A DNA stretch of 32,242 nt from Actinomycetota bacterium (GTDB taxonomy: Bacteria; Actinomycetota; Actinomycetes; Nanopelagicales; Nanopelagicaceae), in NCBI GenBank assembly GCA_010032875.1, contig RGSB01000008.1, positions 1 to 32,242 of the forward strand. Reading direction: 5' to 3'. A program made the position numbers and the translations under genes. The stretch's first letter is position 1, and each line of letters starts with the position of its first letter. Positions 9,007 through 18,396 of the stretch are shown here, in pieces. The notes below the pieces were generated by a model. That model searched no databases, was not told where the DNA came from, and was given only the letters and a program-made list of their open reading frames with translations.

Positions 9007-9795
9007 TTAGCGGGCTTTTCTCCGACTTACAAGTTGACCCGCTATTACGATGAATAATGCTAAGAAAAACATTGCGGAACCAATAACGTTCGCTTGTGGA
9101 GGTATTCCACGCGCGGATGCAACGTAAACAAACTTAGGAAATGTTGTTAACGTGCCAGAATTAAAGTTGGTGATAATAAAATCATCAAAAGAAAGACTAA
9201 ACGCTAAAAGTGCAGCACCAGCTATACCCGGTGCAACAAGCGGTAACGTGACTTTTCTAAATGTTTCAAACTCATTGGCGTAGAGATCCATGGCTGCTTG
9301 CTCTAATCGCGGATCCAAACTTGCAATTCGAGCTTTCACGGTTACTACTACGAATGAAATACAGAACATCACGTGTGCAATCACAACTGGCCAGAAACCT
9401 GGATTAATTCCAAGATTTAAGAACATCGCCAAAAGTGAAGCTCCGAGAACAACTTCAGGTGTTGCCATCGGTAAGAAAATTAGTGTGTTTGTTGTAGACC
9501 TGCCTTTAAATTGGTGGCGGCCAAGTGCAAAAGCAATTAATGTTCCAAGAAATGTTGCGGCCACTGTAGAAATAAGTCCAACCCGAATTGAGTTACCTAG
9601 TGCCACACAGACATCTGGTGCTCCGCAAGGATTTTGCCAATTGCCTAATGTGAAACCTTTCCAAACAAGGTTACTTTTTCCACCATTGTTAAATGAGAAT
9701 GCAAAAGTGTAAGCGACTGGAATGAAAAGGTAGGTAAATCCGAGAACCATATAAACACGTATAAGGTTCTTTCTAAACCACCACGTAACTCTCAT
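9007..9795 (-). CDS. potC: Spermidine/putrescine ABC transporter permease PotC
   Basis: The second inner-membrane permease subunit of the polyamine importer. At 262 residues it has about six hydrophobic segments. The EAA loop that docks on the ATPase is at about 165-186 (EQAAMDLYANEFETFRKVTLPL region). The first helix (about 13-35) and a Cys-containing periplasmic loop (CGAPDVC, 57-63) precede the core domain. The ATG overlaps the potB TGA as ATGA, so translation is coupled. It pairs with PotB as a heterodimer. The exact polyamine is assigned by family and context only. Confidence 0.93.
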   Translation of the reverse strand: MRVTWWFRKNLIRVYMVLGFTYLFIPVAYTFAFSFNNGGKSNLVWKGFTLGNWQNPCGAPDVCVALGNSIRVGLISTVAATFLGTLIAFALGRHQFKGRSTTNTLIFLPMATPEVVLGASLLAMFLNLGINPGFWPVVIAHVMFCISFVVVTVKARIASLDPRLEQAAMDLYANEFETFRKVTLPLVAPGIAGAALLAFSLSFDDFIITNFNSGTLTTFPKFVYVASARGIPPQANVIGSAMFFLALFIVIAGQLVSRRKAR

Positions 9796-10685
9796 ACGAG
9801 TTCCTCGGTTCCAGCTTTACGAATGTAAACCGTTACCAATATTAAGATTGCTGCCATTAATGTAAATGAAAGAGCAGCTGCAGTTGGATAATCCACAATC
9901 TTAAAGAATCGAGATTCAATTACATTACCGAGCATCTTGGTGTTTGGATTTCCCAAAATTGCAGCATTGACATAGTCACCGGCGGCTGGGATAAATGTCA
10001 GCAATGTTCCAGCAACAACTCCGGGCATTGAAAGCGGCAGAGTAACTTTTCTAAATGTCGTAAAAGCATTTGCATACAGATCTCCGGCAGCTTCCATAGT
10101 GCGTGGATCTATTCTTTCCAAACTTGCATACAGAGGCAGGGTCATAAATGGTAAAAAGTTATAAGTCATGCCTGTTACAACTGCGAAAGCGCTGGCAGTC
10201 AGTGAGGTGTTATCTCCGATGATGTGAACCCCTCGAAGTACAGCGATAACCGGTCCTTCTTCACCAAGTATCTGCTTCCAAGCGATAGTGCGGAGCAAAA
10301 ATGATGTAAAGAATGGAGCAACTACAAGAACTAACAAAAGATTTTTATATTTTCCAGATTTAAAGGCAATGCCGTAGGCCAATGGATAAGCAATAGCCAA
10401 GGCAAGGATTGTCGCTAAGAATGCATAAATAAATGAACGACTGAATTGTTCTTTGTTATCTAAAAATGCATCTATGTAATTTGCAAATCTATATGTTTGT
10501 TCGTAAGAGCCGGTGTCCCCATTTGCAGTTGGGGTCTGTGTTGAAGTTCGGGCAAGATTAGCAATTGGCAGTACAAAGAATGTAAATAGCCAGATAATTC
10601 CTGGTGCAAGCAATAAATATGGAAGTAACGATTTCTTCTCTTTTAGGGAACTTACTTTAGAACCCGCTGTGTGCAAAAAGGCCAT
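9792..10685 (-). CDS. potB: Spermidine/putrescine ABC transporter permease PotB
   Basis: The first permease subunit of the polyamine importer, 297 residues with six predicted membrane helices. The first helix is at about 20-45. The EAA motif (MEAAGDLYANAFTTFRKVTLP) begins near residue 197, closely matching that of PotC, as expected for a permease heterodimer. A roughly 40-residue periplasmic loop follows helix 1. Its ATG shares one base with the potA stop (TAATG). Gene order potD-potA-potB-potC on the minus strand gives a complete four-component system with no other gene inserted. Confidence 0.93.
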   Translation of the reverse strand: MAFLHTAGSKVSSLKEKKSLLPYLLLAPGIIWLFTFFVLPIANLARTSTQTPTANGDTGSYEQTYRFANYIDAFLDNKEQFSRSFIYAFLATILALAIAYPLAYGIAFKSGKYKNLLLVLVVAPFFTSFLLRTIAWKQILGEEGPVIAVLRGVHIIGDNTSLTASAFAVVTGMTYNFLPFMTLPLYASLERIDPRTMEAAGDLYANAFTTFRKVTLPLSMPGVVAGTLLTFIPAAGDYVNAAILGNPNTKMLGNVIESRFFKIVDYPTAAALSFTLMAAILILVTVYIRKAGTEELV

Positions 10686-11824
10686 TACTCTTCATCCGCA
10701 TGCACTTCAGATCCTGCGAATGCATCTTCACGACCGTCTAGCGCGAAAGTAAATACAGGCTCCCATGACAGTGTGACGGCATCACCTTTTTCAAGTGGTG
10801 GAACTCCATCATCATTTTGTTCGAAAACCATGAGTTCTTGTTTCCAAGGCATTTCAACTTGGTATTGGGTGCTAACGCCAATGTATGACGCATCTGAGAT
10901 AACTCCGCCAGTTAATACATTTCCCGACATTGCAGTTCCTGCAGGATGAATTCGAATTTTCTCTGGACGAATACCTGCTAAAACTGAAGAGTCTTTAGCG
11001 TGGCTTCGACTCTTATTTATCTTAATTTTTTGCCCAAATACGTCAACAACAAAATTATCGCCATCATTGCCATCAATTCGGCCTTCAATCAAGTTCGATT
11101 GACCTAAAAAGTTAGCTACGAAAGCAGTCTTCGGATTGTCATACAAATCAGCCGGCGTGCCCATCTGTTCGACTTTGCCTTCATTCATCACAGCAATCGT
11201 GTCAGCCATGGTCATAGCTTCTTCTTGGTCGTGTGTTACGTGAACGAAGGTGATGCCGACTTCTGTTTGAATCCACTTGAGTTCTATCTGCATCTGACGA
11301 CGTAATTTAAGATCAAGGGCTCCCAAAGGTTCATCCAATAGCAACAACGCTGGGCGGTTGACAATTGCACGCGCAAGCGCGATACGTTGTTGTTGACCAC
11401 CGGATAGTTGTACGGGTTTGCGTTGTGCCAAGTGCGGTAATTCGACAAGGTTTAGAACCTTATCGACTGCTTCATTTACATCTTTGATTCCACGACGTCG
11501 CAAACCAAAGGCGATATTTTCATAGATTGAAAGATGAGGAAAAAGCGCGTAGTTCTGGAAAACTGTATTTACAGGACGTTGGTAAGGGCGAGTGTGAGTG
11601 ATATCTGTGCTGCCAATATGAATGCTTCCCTGAGTTGGTTCTTCTAACCCTGCAATCATTCGAAGTGTTGTAGTTTTTCCGCAACCTGATGGTCCAAGGA
11701 GTGCGAAGAATGAACCTTCAGGAATGGTCAGAGTCAGATCATCAACTGCAGTGAAATCTCCGAAAGATTTTGTGACGTTAACAATTCGGAGATCACCACG
11801 AGTCGATGAGGAAGCATCCGCCAT
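10685..11824 (-). CDS. potA: Spermidine/putrescine ABC transporter ATPase PotA
   Basis: The cytoplasmic ATPase that drives polyamine import. Walker A GPSGCGKT is at 44-51, the Q-loop Gln at 90, the signature LSGGQQQ at 140-146, Walker B LLLLDEP at 160-166 and the switch His at 198. A C-terminal TOBE-type regulatory region spans about 245-375. All catalytic residues are intact and the 379-residue length is normal. Its start ATG overlaps the potD TAA by one base (TAATG). The ATPase belongs to the carbohydrate/polyamine/iron transporter class; the PotB and PotC neighbours settle the polyamine type. Confidence 0.95.
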   Translation of the reverse strand: MADASSSTRGDLRIVNVTKSFGDFTAVDDLTLTIPEGSFFALLGPSGCGKTTTLRMIAGLEEPTQGSIHIGSTDITHTRPYQRPVNTVFQNYALFPHLSIYENIAFGLRRRGIKDVNEAVDKVLNLVELPHLAQRKPVQLSGGQQQRIALARAIVNRPALLLLDEPLGALDLKLRRQMQIELKWIQTEVGITFVHVTHDQEEAMTMADTIAVMNEGKVEQMGTPADLYDNPKTAFVANFLGQSNLIEGRIDGNDGDNFVVDVFGQKIKINKSRSHAKDSSVLAGIRPEKIRIHPAGTAMSGNVLTGGVISDASYIGVSTQYQVEMPWKQELMVFEQNDDGVPPLEKGDAVTLSWEPVFTFALDGREDAFAGSEVHADEE

Positions 11825-12996
11825 TAGTTGCCGGCAGCTTCCTGGAATGCGGTTGTGAATGAAGTTTCTTCTGCAGGAGTTAATGAACGGAAGACTTTAA
11901 CCTGCTTGAGAGTTTCAGCAGTTGGGAAAATAAATGGACTTGAAGCAAGTGCTGGGTCAATTTTTTCCATTTCGGCCTGTGCGCCCTTAACCGGACAAAT
12001 ATATGTCACATATGCAGCAACTTCTGCGGCTACGGCTGGGTCATAGTAATTATTAATTACCTTCTCAGCGTTTGCCTTATTTGTAGATGTTGAAGGAATT
12101 AGTAAGTTATCACTCCAAAGCATTCCACCAGATTCTGGAATTGCGAATTCAAATTTTCCATCATTCTCTGTTGCAAGTTGGAAAATATCGCCAGACCAAC
12201 CGATTACGGCAATTGCATCACCGCTGATGAGATCTTCCTTGTAATCATTGCCTTTAACTTGGCGAATGAATCCGTCCTTAATCATTTTTGCTAAGTAATC
12301 AACGGCATTCATATATTGATCTTCAGTGAAGTTCTGTGAAGGATCAACTCCTTGGTACTGCAAAATGATTCCGATCGTGTCGCGAAGCTCTGATAAAACT
12401 TCAACTTTACCCTTGTTAGCCTTTGAGAATAGTTGATCTAGGGATTTGATTCCACCAGGAACTTTTTCCTTATTCCAACCAAAACCACCAAAACCTGATT
12501 GCCATGTAAGGGATGACTTTCGACCTGGATCAAAATTAACATTCGCGAGCGCATCAAGAATGTTTACCTTATTTGGAATATTTGCTTCATCAAATTTTTG
12601 CGCATATCCCATGCGGATCCAACGACCAGCCATCCAGTCAGTCGGTGCGACGATGTCGTAACCAATATCTTCACCGAGCTTTAATTGACCTTGAACTTTG
12701 CCCCAGAACTCATCGTTATCGTTGTAATCCTCTTTGTAATCAACTTTAATCCCAGATTCCGCCATGAATTTTTCAAGTGTTGGATACACCTGTGCATCAG
12801 AGTCATAATCTAAATAAAGAGTCCAGTTAGCCCATCGAACTGTTCCTTCTGCTGCACTTCCACCGCCACCGCCACCACATGCAGTGAGCAAACCTGCTGC
12901 GCCTATTCCACCCGCGCCAGCAATAAGTGCACGACGTGAAATTTGTGAATTAATTATCGAACGTGCTTCTGGTGAGAGCGGACGTTTCGGTGTCAT
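11824..12996 (-). CDS. potD: Polyamine-binding lipoprotein PotD
   Basis: The extracytoplasmic substrate-binding component of the importer. The N-terminus has a twin-arginine-like SRRALIAGAG (from residue 20), a hydrophobic stretch and a lipobox LTAC with the lipidated Cys at residue 40, followed by a glycine linker. Export of the folded protein by Tat and anchoring by lipid are therefore likely. The mature part (about 45-390) has the two-lobed fold typical of PotD/PotF, with aromatic residues such as WANWTLYLDYD lining the expected binding cleft. The ATG at 12996 has a strong AAAGGAG nine bases away. It begins 38 bases after patD, so it is in the same transcript. Confidence 0.93.
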   Translation of the reverse strand: MTPKRPLSPEARSIINSQISRRALIAGAGGIGAAGLLTACGGGGGGSAAEGTVRWANWTLYLDYDSDAQVYPTLEKFMAESGIKVDYKEDYNDNDEFWGKVQGQLKLGEDIGYDIVAPTDWMAGRWIRMGYAQKFDEANIPNKVNILDALANVNFDPGRKSSLTWQSGFGGFGWNKEKVPGGIKSLDQLFSKANKGKVEVLSELRDTIGIILQYQGVDPSQNFTEDQYMNAVDYLAKMIKDGFIRQVKGNDYKEDLISGDAIAVIGWSGDIFQLATENDGKFEFAIPESGGMLWSDNLLIPSTSTNKANAEKVINNYYDPAVAAEVAAYVTYICPVKGAQAEMEKIDPALASSPFIFPTAETLKQVKVFRSLTPAEETSFTTAFQEAAGN

Positions 12997-13034
12997 GCGG
13001 TTTTGCTCCTTTGTGCCGTAGTTCGGATAGGTCC

Positions 13035-14462
13035 TTATGCGCCTAGATTAGTCATAACATGCTTGATTCGGGTGTAATCCTCGAACCCATATTGGGAAAG
13101 ATCTTTGCCGTATCCCGAGCGCTTGAAGCCACCGTGCGGCATTTCAGAGACCATCGGAATGTGAGTATTTATCCAGACCACTCCAAAATCTAATGCTTTG
13201 GACATTCGCATCGCACGCCCATGATCCTTAGTCCAGACGCTAGATGCTAGGCCGTACTCAACTCCATTGCCCATAGCAATTGCGTCGGCTTCTTCCTTGA
13301 ACTTCTGAACAGTGATGACAGGACCGAAGATTTCGCTCTGAATCATTTCGTCATCTTGCTTTAGATCTGCGACCACGGTCGGTGCAAAGAAGAATCCAGG
13401 TTGTTGTAGTTGGGATCCACCAGCCATGACACGAGCGTGAGATGGTGTGCGCTCGAGGAATCCTGCAACTCTCTTGAGTTGATTTGCATTGTTTACTGGT
13501 CCAACCAATACATCTTGATCAGGCATACCAATTGCGATGTTGTTCTTTGCTTGATCAGCAAGAAGTCCCACGAATTCTTCGTAAACACCTTCCTGGACAA
13601 TCACACGAGTTGCTGCTGTGCAATCTTGGCCTGAATTGAAGTAGCCAGCTAGCGCAATTGCTTCGGCTGCCGCGGGCAAATCTGCATCATTGAAAACAAC
13701 TACAGGAGCTTTTCCACCTAGTTCAAGGTGTACTCGCTTGAGTTGTTTTGCTGCAGCGCCAGCAACTTCCATACCAGCACGAACTGAACCTGTAATTGAA
13801 ACCATTGCTGGAGTTGGATGATCAACTAATGCTGCTCCTGTTTCGCGCTCGCCGCAAATAACATTTATAACTCCGGCAGGTAAAAATTCATTCATCAAAT
13901 TAGCCATCCATACAGTTGATGCTGGAGTTGTATCACTTGGCTTCAATACAACTGTATTTCCAGCAGCAATTGCCGGTGCCCATTTCCAAACCGCCATCAT
14001 CATCGGATAGTTCCAAGGCGTTACTTGACCGCATACGCCGATTGGTTCGCGACGAATAAAGGATGTCATTCCACGCATATATTCGGCCGCAGATTTTCCT
14101 TCTAGGTTACGAGCCGCACCTGCAAAGAACCTAATTTGATCCAACATCGGAGGCATTTCTTCAGATGTCGTAATTCCAATCGGTTTACCTGTGTTTTGGC
14201 TTTCAATTTTTACTAATTCTTCTGTACGAGATTCGATTGCATCAGCAATCTTTAGTAGTGCGCGTTGACGTTCTGATGGTGTCGAATCACGCCAGATAGG
14301 AAACGCGTCAGCTGCGGCTTTCATGGCCATATCTACATCATCTGCACTTGAGTTTGGTGCAGTTGCAAAAACTTGCCCTGTCGCAGGATTAACTAAATCA
14401 GTAGTTTTGCCAGATTTAGATTCAACGCTCTTTCCATTTATGAAATTACTCAATTTTTCCAT
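13035..14462 (-). CDS. patD: Gamma-aminobutyraldehyde dehydrogenase (ALDH family)
   Basis: An NAD(P)-dependent aldehyde dehydrogenase that would oxidise 4-aminobutyraldehyde, the product of putrescine oxidation, to GABA. Active-site residues are Asn151 (PWNYP), Glu247 (LELGGK) and the catalytic Cys281 (NSGQDCTAA). The C-terminal SEMPHGG, SGYGKD and DYT stretches closely follow E. coli PatD (YdcW) as I remember it. At 475 residues it is full length. It is first in the minus-strand polyamine unit and divergent from a second amine oxidase across 66 bases. A TAATCT hexamer lies six bases before the ATG and no ribosome site is visible. Confidence 0.93.
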   Translation of the reverse strand: MEKLSNFINGKSVESKSGKTTDLVNPATGQVFATAPNSSADDVDMAMKAAADAFPIWRDSTPSERQRALLKIADAIESRTEELVKIESQNTGKPIGITTSEEMPPMLDQIRFFAGAARNLEGKSAAEYMRGMTSFIRREPIGVCGQVTPWNYPMMMAVWKWAPAIAAGNTVVLKPSDTTPASTVWMANLMNEFLPAGVINVICGERETGAALVDHPTPAMVSITGSVRAGMEVAGAAAKQLKRVHLELGGKAPVVVFNDADLPAAAEAIALAGYFNSGQDCTAATRVIVQEGVYEEFVGLLADQAKNNIAIGMPDQDVLVGPVNNANQLKRVAGFLERTPSHARVMAGGSQLQQPGFFFAPTVVADLKQDDEMIQSEIFGPVITVQKFKEEADAIAMGNGVEYGLASSVWTKDHGRAMRMSKALDFGVVWINTHIPMVSEMPHGGFKRSGYGKDLSQYGFEDYTRIKHVMTNLGA

Positions 14463-14468
14463 GGAGCG

Positions 14469-14474
14469 AGATTA
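14469..14474 (-). promoter_or_regulatory. Putative leaderless -10 box for the patD-pot operon
   Basis: On the minus strand TAATCT is followed by six bases and the patD ATG. The start codon lacks a Shine-Dalgarno sequence. No good -35 is recognised. It faces an equivalent box for the divergent oxidase gene about 45 bases away. Confidence 0.55.
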
Positions 14475-14516
14475 CGCCCTGACGGCAAAAAAGTGTAGTT
14501 CTTTTCCTGTGACATC

Positions 14517-14522
14517 TAGTAT
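14517..14522 (+). promoter_or_regulatory. Putative leaderless -10 box for the second FAD oxidase
   Basis: TAGTAT is followed by six bases and then a GTG start. No Shine-Dalgarno sequence lies in the short space, so transcription probably begins at the GTG. With the patD box it forms a compact divergent promoter pair. Confidence 0.5.
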
Positions 14523-14528
14523 GTTCCC

Positions 14529-15848
14529 GTGGGAAATCAGGCAGAAGCAAGCGTTTGGTGGAGTAGCGCTCAGCACCCAACCTTCACTCCCGGGGATCTA
14601 TATCGCAATTGGGATGTCCTCATTGTTGGTGGTGGATTCTCCGGAATGTGGACCGCGCATCACCTTCTTAATTCATCTCCAGATTTAGAAATCGCAATTC
14701 TTGAAGCACACGAAGTTGGATCTGGTGCCAGTGGCAGAAATGGTGGCTGGGCGTCTGCGCTTTACCCGGTTGATGATGAAACATTGGCAAAACATGTAAG
14801 CGCACAAAGTATTTCTGATCTTCATGCCCAACTTGAAAAGTCAATTGATGAAATAGGGCAGTTCGCTCTTTCATCTGAAGATTCCGTTGCATTTGTTAAA
14901 AGTGGTTCACTTACTGTTGCTAGGAGTAAGCCCCAATTAGAGCGTATAAAGCAAGGTTTACTCCCCCGCGAAAGCATCCTCAACAAAGAAGAAACTCTTG
15001 CTCGAATTCGTATGTCTTGCGCGATCGGGGCATCTTTTAATCCTGATTGTGCAACGATTAATCCAACGCAGTTAGTCGTAGCTCTTGCTAAATCCTTAGC
15101 CCAACGTGGTGTGCATATTTTTGAAAATACATCTGCAGATATTTCCAAAACTGGGAAAGTAAAAGTTGATGGCAAATCAATTGATGCTCGATTCGTAGTA
15201 CGTGCAACTGAGGCATACCACGAAAGAAATCGAGAACAGATTCCTATTTACTCGCTCATGATTGCAACAGAGCCCCTGCCAGATGAGTTTTGGGCAAAAT
15301 ACGGACTAGATGGTCGCGAAACATTTCACGAAAATCGTCACTTGGTCACATATGCTCAACGAACTTCGGATAATCGAATTGCTATGGGTGGGCGTGGAGC
15401 TCCTTATAAATGGGGATCTGCACGTAGTAATAAGTCAGAACAGCACAAACAGATTCACAAAAAACTTCGCAAGACTGCGATTCAGTGGTTTCCTGAATTA
15501 AAGAATCATAAGTTCACTCATGCATGGGGTGGCGCTGTAGCAATCAAGCGTGACTGGGCGCCTTATTTGCATTGGGACGGTCACTTTGGATCCTTTGGTG
15601 GTTACGTTGGTGATGGCGTAACGCTTTCATACCTTGCAGCAAATTCCATGGCAGATCTAATACTTGGAAAGAATAGTGTGCGCGCATCATTGCCATATGT
15701 CGGCTGGAAGAGTGCAAAATGGGAACCAGAACCGCTTCGTTGGTTAGGTGTTAACTTGGGGATAAAACTTTCAGCAATTGCTGATGTAGAGGAAAGAATT
15801 ACTAAGCGCCCAAGTTTTGTGGGCAAACTAATTGAAAAACTATTTTAA
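14529..15848 (+). CDS. FAD-dependent amine oxidase, DAO/PuuB-like (copy 2)
   Basis: A second DAO-fold flavoenzyme, distant from copy 1 but with the same architecture. The FAD motif GGGFSG is at residues 34-39 and GASGRNGG at 66-73. [13 protein letters not shown] near 350 is the C-terminal flavin contact. At 439 residues it starts with GTG at 14529, chosen because the residues before the FAD motif match the family and a TAGTAT box sits six bases upstream. It is divergent from patD and its end overlaps the end of rlmN by nine bases. It may act on a different polyamine or on an N-modified intermediate. The substrate cannot be assigned from sequence. Confidence 0.83.
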   Translation: MGNQAEASVWWSSAQHPTFTPGDLYRNWDVLIVGGGFSGMWTAHHLLNSSPDLEIAILEAHEVGSGASGRNGGWASALYPVDDETLAKHVSAQSISDLHAQLEKSIDEIGQFALSSEDSVAFVKSGSLTVARSKPQLERIKQGLLPRESILNKEETLARIRMSCAIGASFNPDCATINPTQLVVALAKSLAQRGVHIFENTSADISKTGKVKVDGKSIDARFVVRATEAYHERNREQIPIYSLMIATEPLPDEFWAKYGLDGRETFHENRHLVTYAQRTSDNRIAMGGRGAPYKWGSARSNKSEQHKQIHKKLRKTAIQWFPELKNHKFTHAWGGAVAIKRDWAPYLHWDGHFGSFGGYVGDGVTLSYLAANSMADLILGKNSVRASLPYVGWKSAKWEPEPLRWLGVNLGIKLSAIADVEERITKRPSFVGKLIEKLF

Positions 15849-16949
15849 CTTTTCTGCCGCAGCAAGTTGCCCGCATGCACCATCAATTTCGCGACCGCGA
15901 GTATCTCTCACGGTGACAGCAACTCCATAACCTTCAAGGATTCGAACGAACTCTTTTTCATCCTGTGGTCTAGATGCTGTCCATTTTGAACCCGGTGTTG
16001 GATTCAGTGGTATTAAATTGACGTGTGCATTGCGGTTCTTGAGCAAACGGCCAAGTAAATCTGCTCGCCATGATTGATCATTTATATCTCGGATGAGGGC
16101 GTATTCAATTGAATATCTTCGGCCTGTTTTCTTTTCATAAGCATCCGCAGCCGCTAGCACTTCTTTTACTTTCCAACGTGAGTTGATGGGAACTAATGAA
16201 TCACGTAGTTCATCATCTGGTGTATGAAGCGATACAGCCAAAGTTACAGAAATTCCTTCTTCGGTTAACTTCTCAATTCCATTTACTAGCCCCACTGTAG
16301 ATACAGTCACTGAACGTGCGCTGATACCTAGTCCATCGGGATTAGGTGTAGTGATATTTCGAACGGTGCGAAGTACTGCGTTGTAATTTGCTAAAGGTTC
16401 GCCCATTCCCATAAATACAACATTAGATAATCGAGTAGGTCCACCTGGTAATTCGCCATTGGCGCAAGCACGCGCGGCCGCAACGATTTGTTCTGTAATC
16501 TCAGCAGCACTCAAGTTTCGAGTTAAACCAGCTTGTCCGGTAGCGCAGAATGGACAGTTCATTCCACAGCCTGCTTGAGATGAAATACAGACTGTCGTGC
16601 GATCTGAATAGCGCATCAAAACGCTTTCTACTAGAACGCCATCGTGCAATTTCCAAAGGTCCTTACGAGTCATCCCGTTATCGCAAGTTACAGAACGCAC
16701 TAATGTGATTAGTGACGGAATGAAGTGTTCACGAACTTGATCGTGCATGGACGCTGGAATATCTGTCCAATCACTTGGATCACTTGAAAGATGGGTAAAG
16801 TAATGATTTGCAATCTGATTTGCTCTAAATCCAGGTAAACCTAAACCAGTTGCTATTTCACGACGATCCTCGGGTGAGTAATCCGCAAGATGCTTCGGCA
16901 CTTTTTTTCTCTGAGCCGGCTCATCAAAGACGAGCTTAATTTCGGTCAT
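15840..16949 (-). CDS. rlmN: Dual-specificity rRNA/tRNA adenine-C2 methyltransferase
   Basis: A radical-SAM enzyme that methylates C2 of A2503 in 23S rRNA and A37 in some tRNAs. The cluster motif CGMNCPFC is at residues 128-135 (Cys128, 132, 135). The two methyl-transfer cysteines are expected at 121 and 359 (near the C-terminal GACGQL), and both are present. [12 protein letters not shown] is a family signature. The 369-residue length is normal. The ATG overlaps the cdsA TGA (ATGA). This is the last gene of the rpsB-to-rlmN block; its 3' end overlaps the oppositely oriented oxidase gene. Confidence 0.97.
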   Translation of the reverse strand: MTEIKLVFDEPAQRKKVPKHLADYSPEDRREIATGLGLPGFRANQIANHYFTHLSSDPSDWTDIPASMHDQVREHFIPSLITLVRSVTCDNGMTRKDLWKLHDGVLVESVLMRYSDRTTVCISSQAGCGMNCPFCATGQAGLTRNLSAAEITEQIVAAARACANGELPGGPTRLSNVVFMGMGEPLANYNAVLRTVRNITTPNPDGLGISARSVTVSTVGLVNGIEKLTEEGISVTLAVSLHTPDDELRDSLVPINSRWKVKEVLAAADAYEKKTGRRYSIEYALIRDINDQSWRADLLGRLLKNRNAHVNLIPLNPTPGSKWTASRPQDEKEFVRILEGYGVAVTVRDTRGREIDGACGQLAAAEKLK

Positions 16950-17791
16950 GAGAAACGCTTAACGAGTTCAAGTGCAAAATACAGAGCAGGTGCTGAGAGC
17001 AAAACAGAATCTAAACGATCTAACATTCCGCCATGACCTGGAAGGAGTGAGCCCATATCTTTTAAAGAAAGGTCGCGCTTCATTGCGCTTTCAATAAGGT
17101 CACCACTAGTTGCTGTAAAAACAATCATGAGTGCAACAAGTGCGCCAATCCACCATTGAAGATCAAGGATGTAATAAAAACTCAGAGCCCCACCAATACT
17201 CGTAAAAATTATTGATCCAACTAAACCTTCCCAAGATTTCTTAGGACTAATTTTTGGTACCAACGGATGTTTACCGAAAATAACTCCAACAAGGTATCCA
17301 AAAGTATCGTTGCAGCCAACTAACACTACAAATGTCATCACTCGAGCTAAGCCATCATCTGGCCGTGCCAAAAGAATCAAAAAACCGGCAAGAAATGGAA
17401 GGTAGATAAGCGCGAGTGTTGTTGCTGTTGCACTCTTAACAAAATCCTGCGGACCTTTTCTTAATCTAGAAATAAGTAAGACAGGCAAAGCGATTGCAGT
17501 TGCAATTGCAAGCCCTTCAACACCAGCGCTCCACACGGCATATGTAAGCCCACCGGTTGCAACAATTAAGGTTCGAGTTGAAATGTGTGTGCCTGCTGCT
17601 GCAAATGCCCGCGCTATTTCGCGTATACCAAGTGCCACAGCTATCGCTACAAGTAGAGCAAAGAGAACGCGTGCATACGCCAAAGTCAGCCAAACTAGTG
17701 CGATTAACGTAAGGCTTACTAAAATTGAAGGAAGAAGTTTGCGCCCCGCCTTAGCGTTTATGGCCTCATTAATTGAATGCAGATCAGACAC
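16946..17791 (-). CDS. cdsA: Phosphatidate cytidylyltransferase
   Basis: A polytopic membrane enzyme making CDP-diacylglycerol from phosphatidate and CTP for phospholipid synthesis. The C-terminal signature is complete: [13 protein letters not shown], then [20 protein letters not shown] in the central part is also conserved. Hydrophobic segments fill most of the protein. I place the start at GTG 17791 (281 residues), 16 bases after the frr stop. An in-frame ATG at 17863 would add 24 residues but lies inside frr and adds a segment unlike the family. Neither start has a clear ribosome site, so the N-terminus is uncertain. Confidence 0.93.
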   Translation of the reverse strand: MSDLHSINEAINAKAGRKLLPSILVSLTLIALVWLTLAYARVLFALLVAIAVALGIREIARAFAAAGTHISTRTLIVATGGLTYAVWSAGVEGLAIATAIALPVLLISRLRKGPQDFVKSATATTLALIYLPFLAGFLILLARPDDGLARVMTFVVLVGCNDTFGYLVGVIFGKHPLVPKISPKKSWEGLVGSIIFTSIGGALSFYYILDLQWWIGALVALMIVFTATSGDLIESAMKRDLSLKDMGSLLPGHGGMLDRLDSVLLSAPALYFALELVKRFS

Positions 17792-17807
17792 GTCAGATGT
17801 GCGATTC

Positions 17808-18371
17808 TCAAACTTCGAGAAGTTCGCTCTCCTTATGCTTGAGCAGTTCGTCAATCTTGGCAACGTGATCGCTAGTGATTTTTTCTAACTCTTTTTCACC
17901 GCGAGCTAAATCATCTTTTCCAATGTGACCATCTTTTTCTAATTTTTCAATAGCTTCTTTTGCGGCACGACGGATATTGCGCATTGAAACTTTTGAATCC
18001 TCAGCCTTTGTGCGAGCAACCTTGATGTAATCCTTACGACGTTCTTCTGTGAGTTGAGGGAAGTTAACTCGAATAACTACACCGTCTGAGCCTGGGTTTA
18101 CACCTAAATCTGATTCGCGAATTGCTTTTTCAATTGAAGCCATTGCGCCCTTATCGAAAGGAGAAATCAATGCCATGCGTGCTTCCGGAACTTGGATTGA
18201 AGCTAGTTGAGAGAGTGATGTGTACGTACCGTAATAGTCGACCATAATTTTATTGAAAAGTGATGGATGAGCACGGCCTGTGCGAATCGCACTAAAATCA
18301 TCTTTAGCAACTTCGACAGCCTTGTTCATCTTTGTTTCTGCGTCTTTTAGAGCAGTGGCGATATCTGACAT
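17808..18371 (-). CDS. frr: Ribosome recycling factor
   Basis: With EF-G it splits the post-termination ribosome. At 187 residues it has the usual length. The N-terminal MSDIATALKDAETKMNKAVE and central FSAIRTGRAHPSLF segments are typical of the long three-helix bundle, and VIRVNFPQLTEERRKD marks the hinge. The ATG at 18371 is preceded by a good AAGGAG. It lies 25 bases after pyrH, in the standard tsf-pyrH-frr-cdsA order. Confidence 0.97.
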   Translation of the reverse strand: MSDIATALKDAETKMNKAVEVAKDDFSAIRTGRAHPSLFNKIMVDYYGTYTSLSQLASIQVPEARMALISPFDKGAMASIEKAIRESDLGVNPGSDGVVIRVNFPQLTEERRKDYIKVARTKAEDSKVSMRNIRRAAKEAIEKLEKDGHIGKDDLARGEKELEKITSDHVAKIDELLKHKESELLEV

Positions 18372-18396
18372 CAGGACTCCTTAGTAACCTCACCGC

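Noticed and set aside
12840-12885. Triplet repeat encoding Gly residues in potD
   Set aside because: A glycine linker after the lipidated Cys is usual for actinobacterial lipoproteins.
17792-17863. Longer cdsA beginning inside frr
   Set aside because: The extra 24 residues are the out-of-frame reading of the frr end and do not resemble CdsA.
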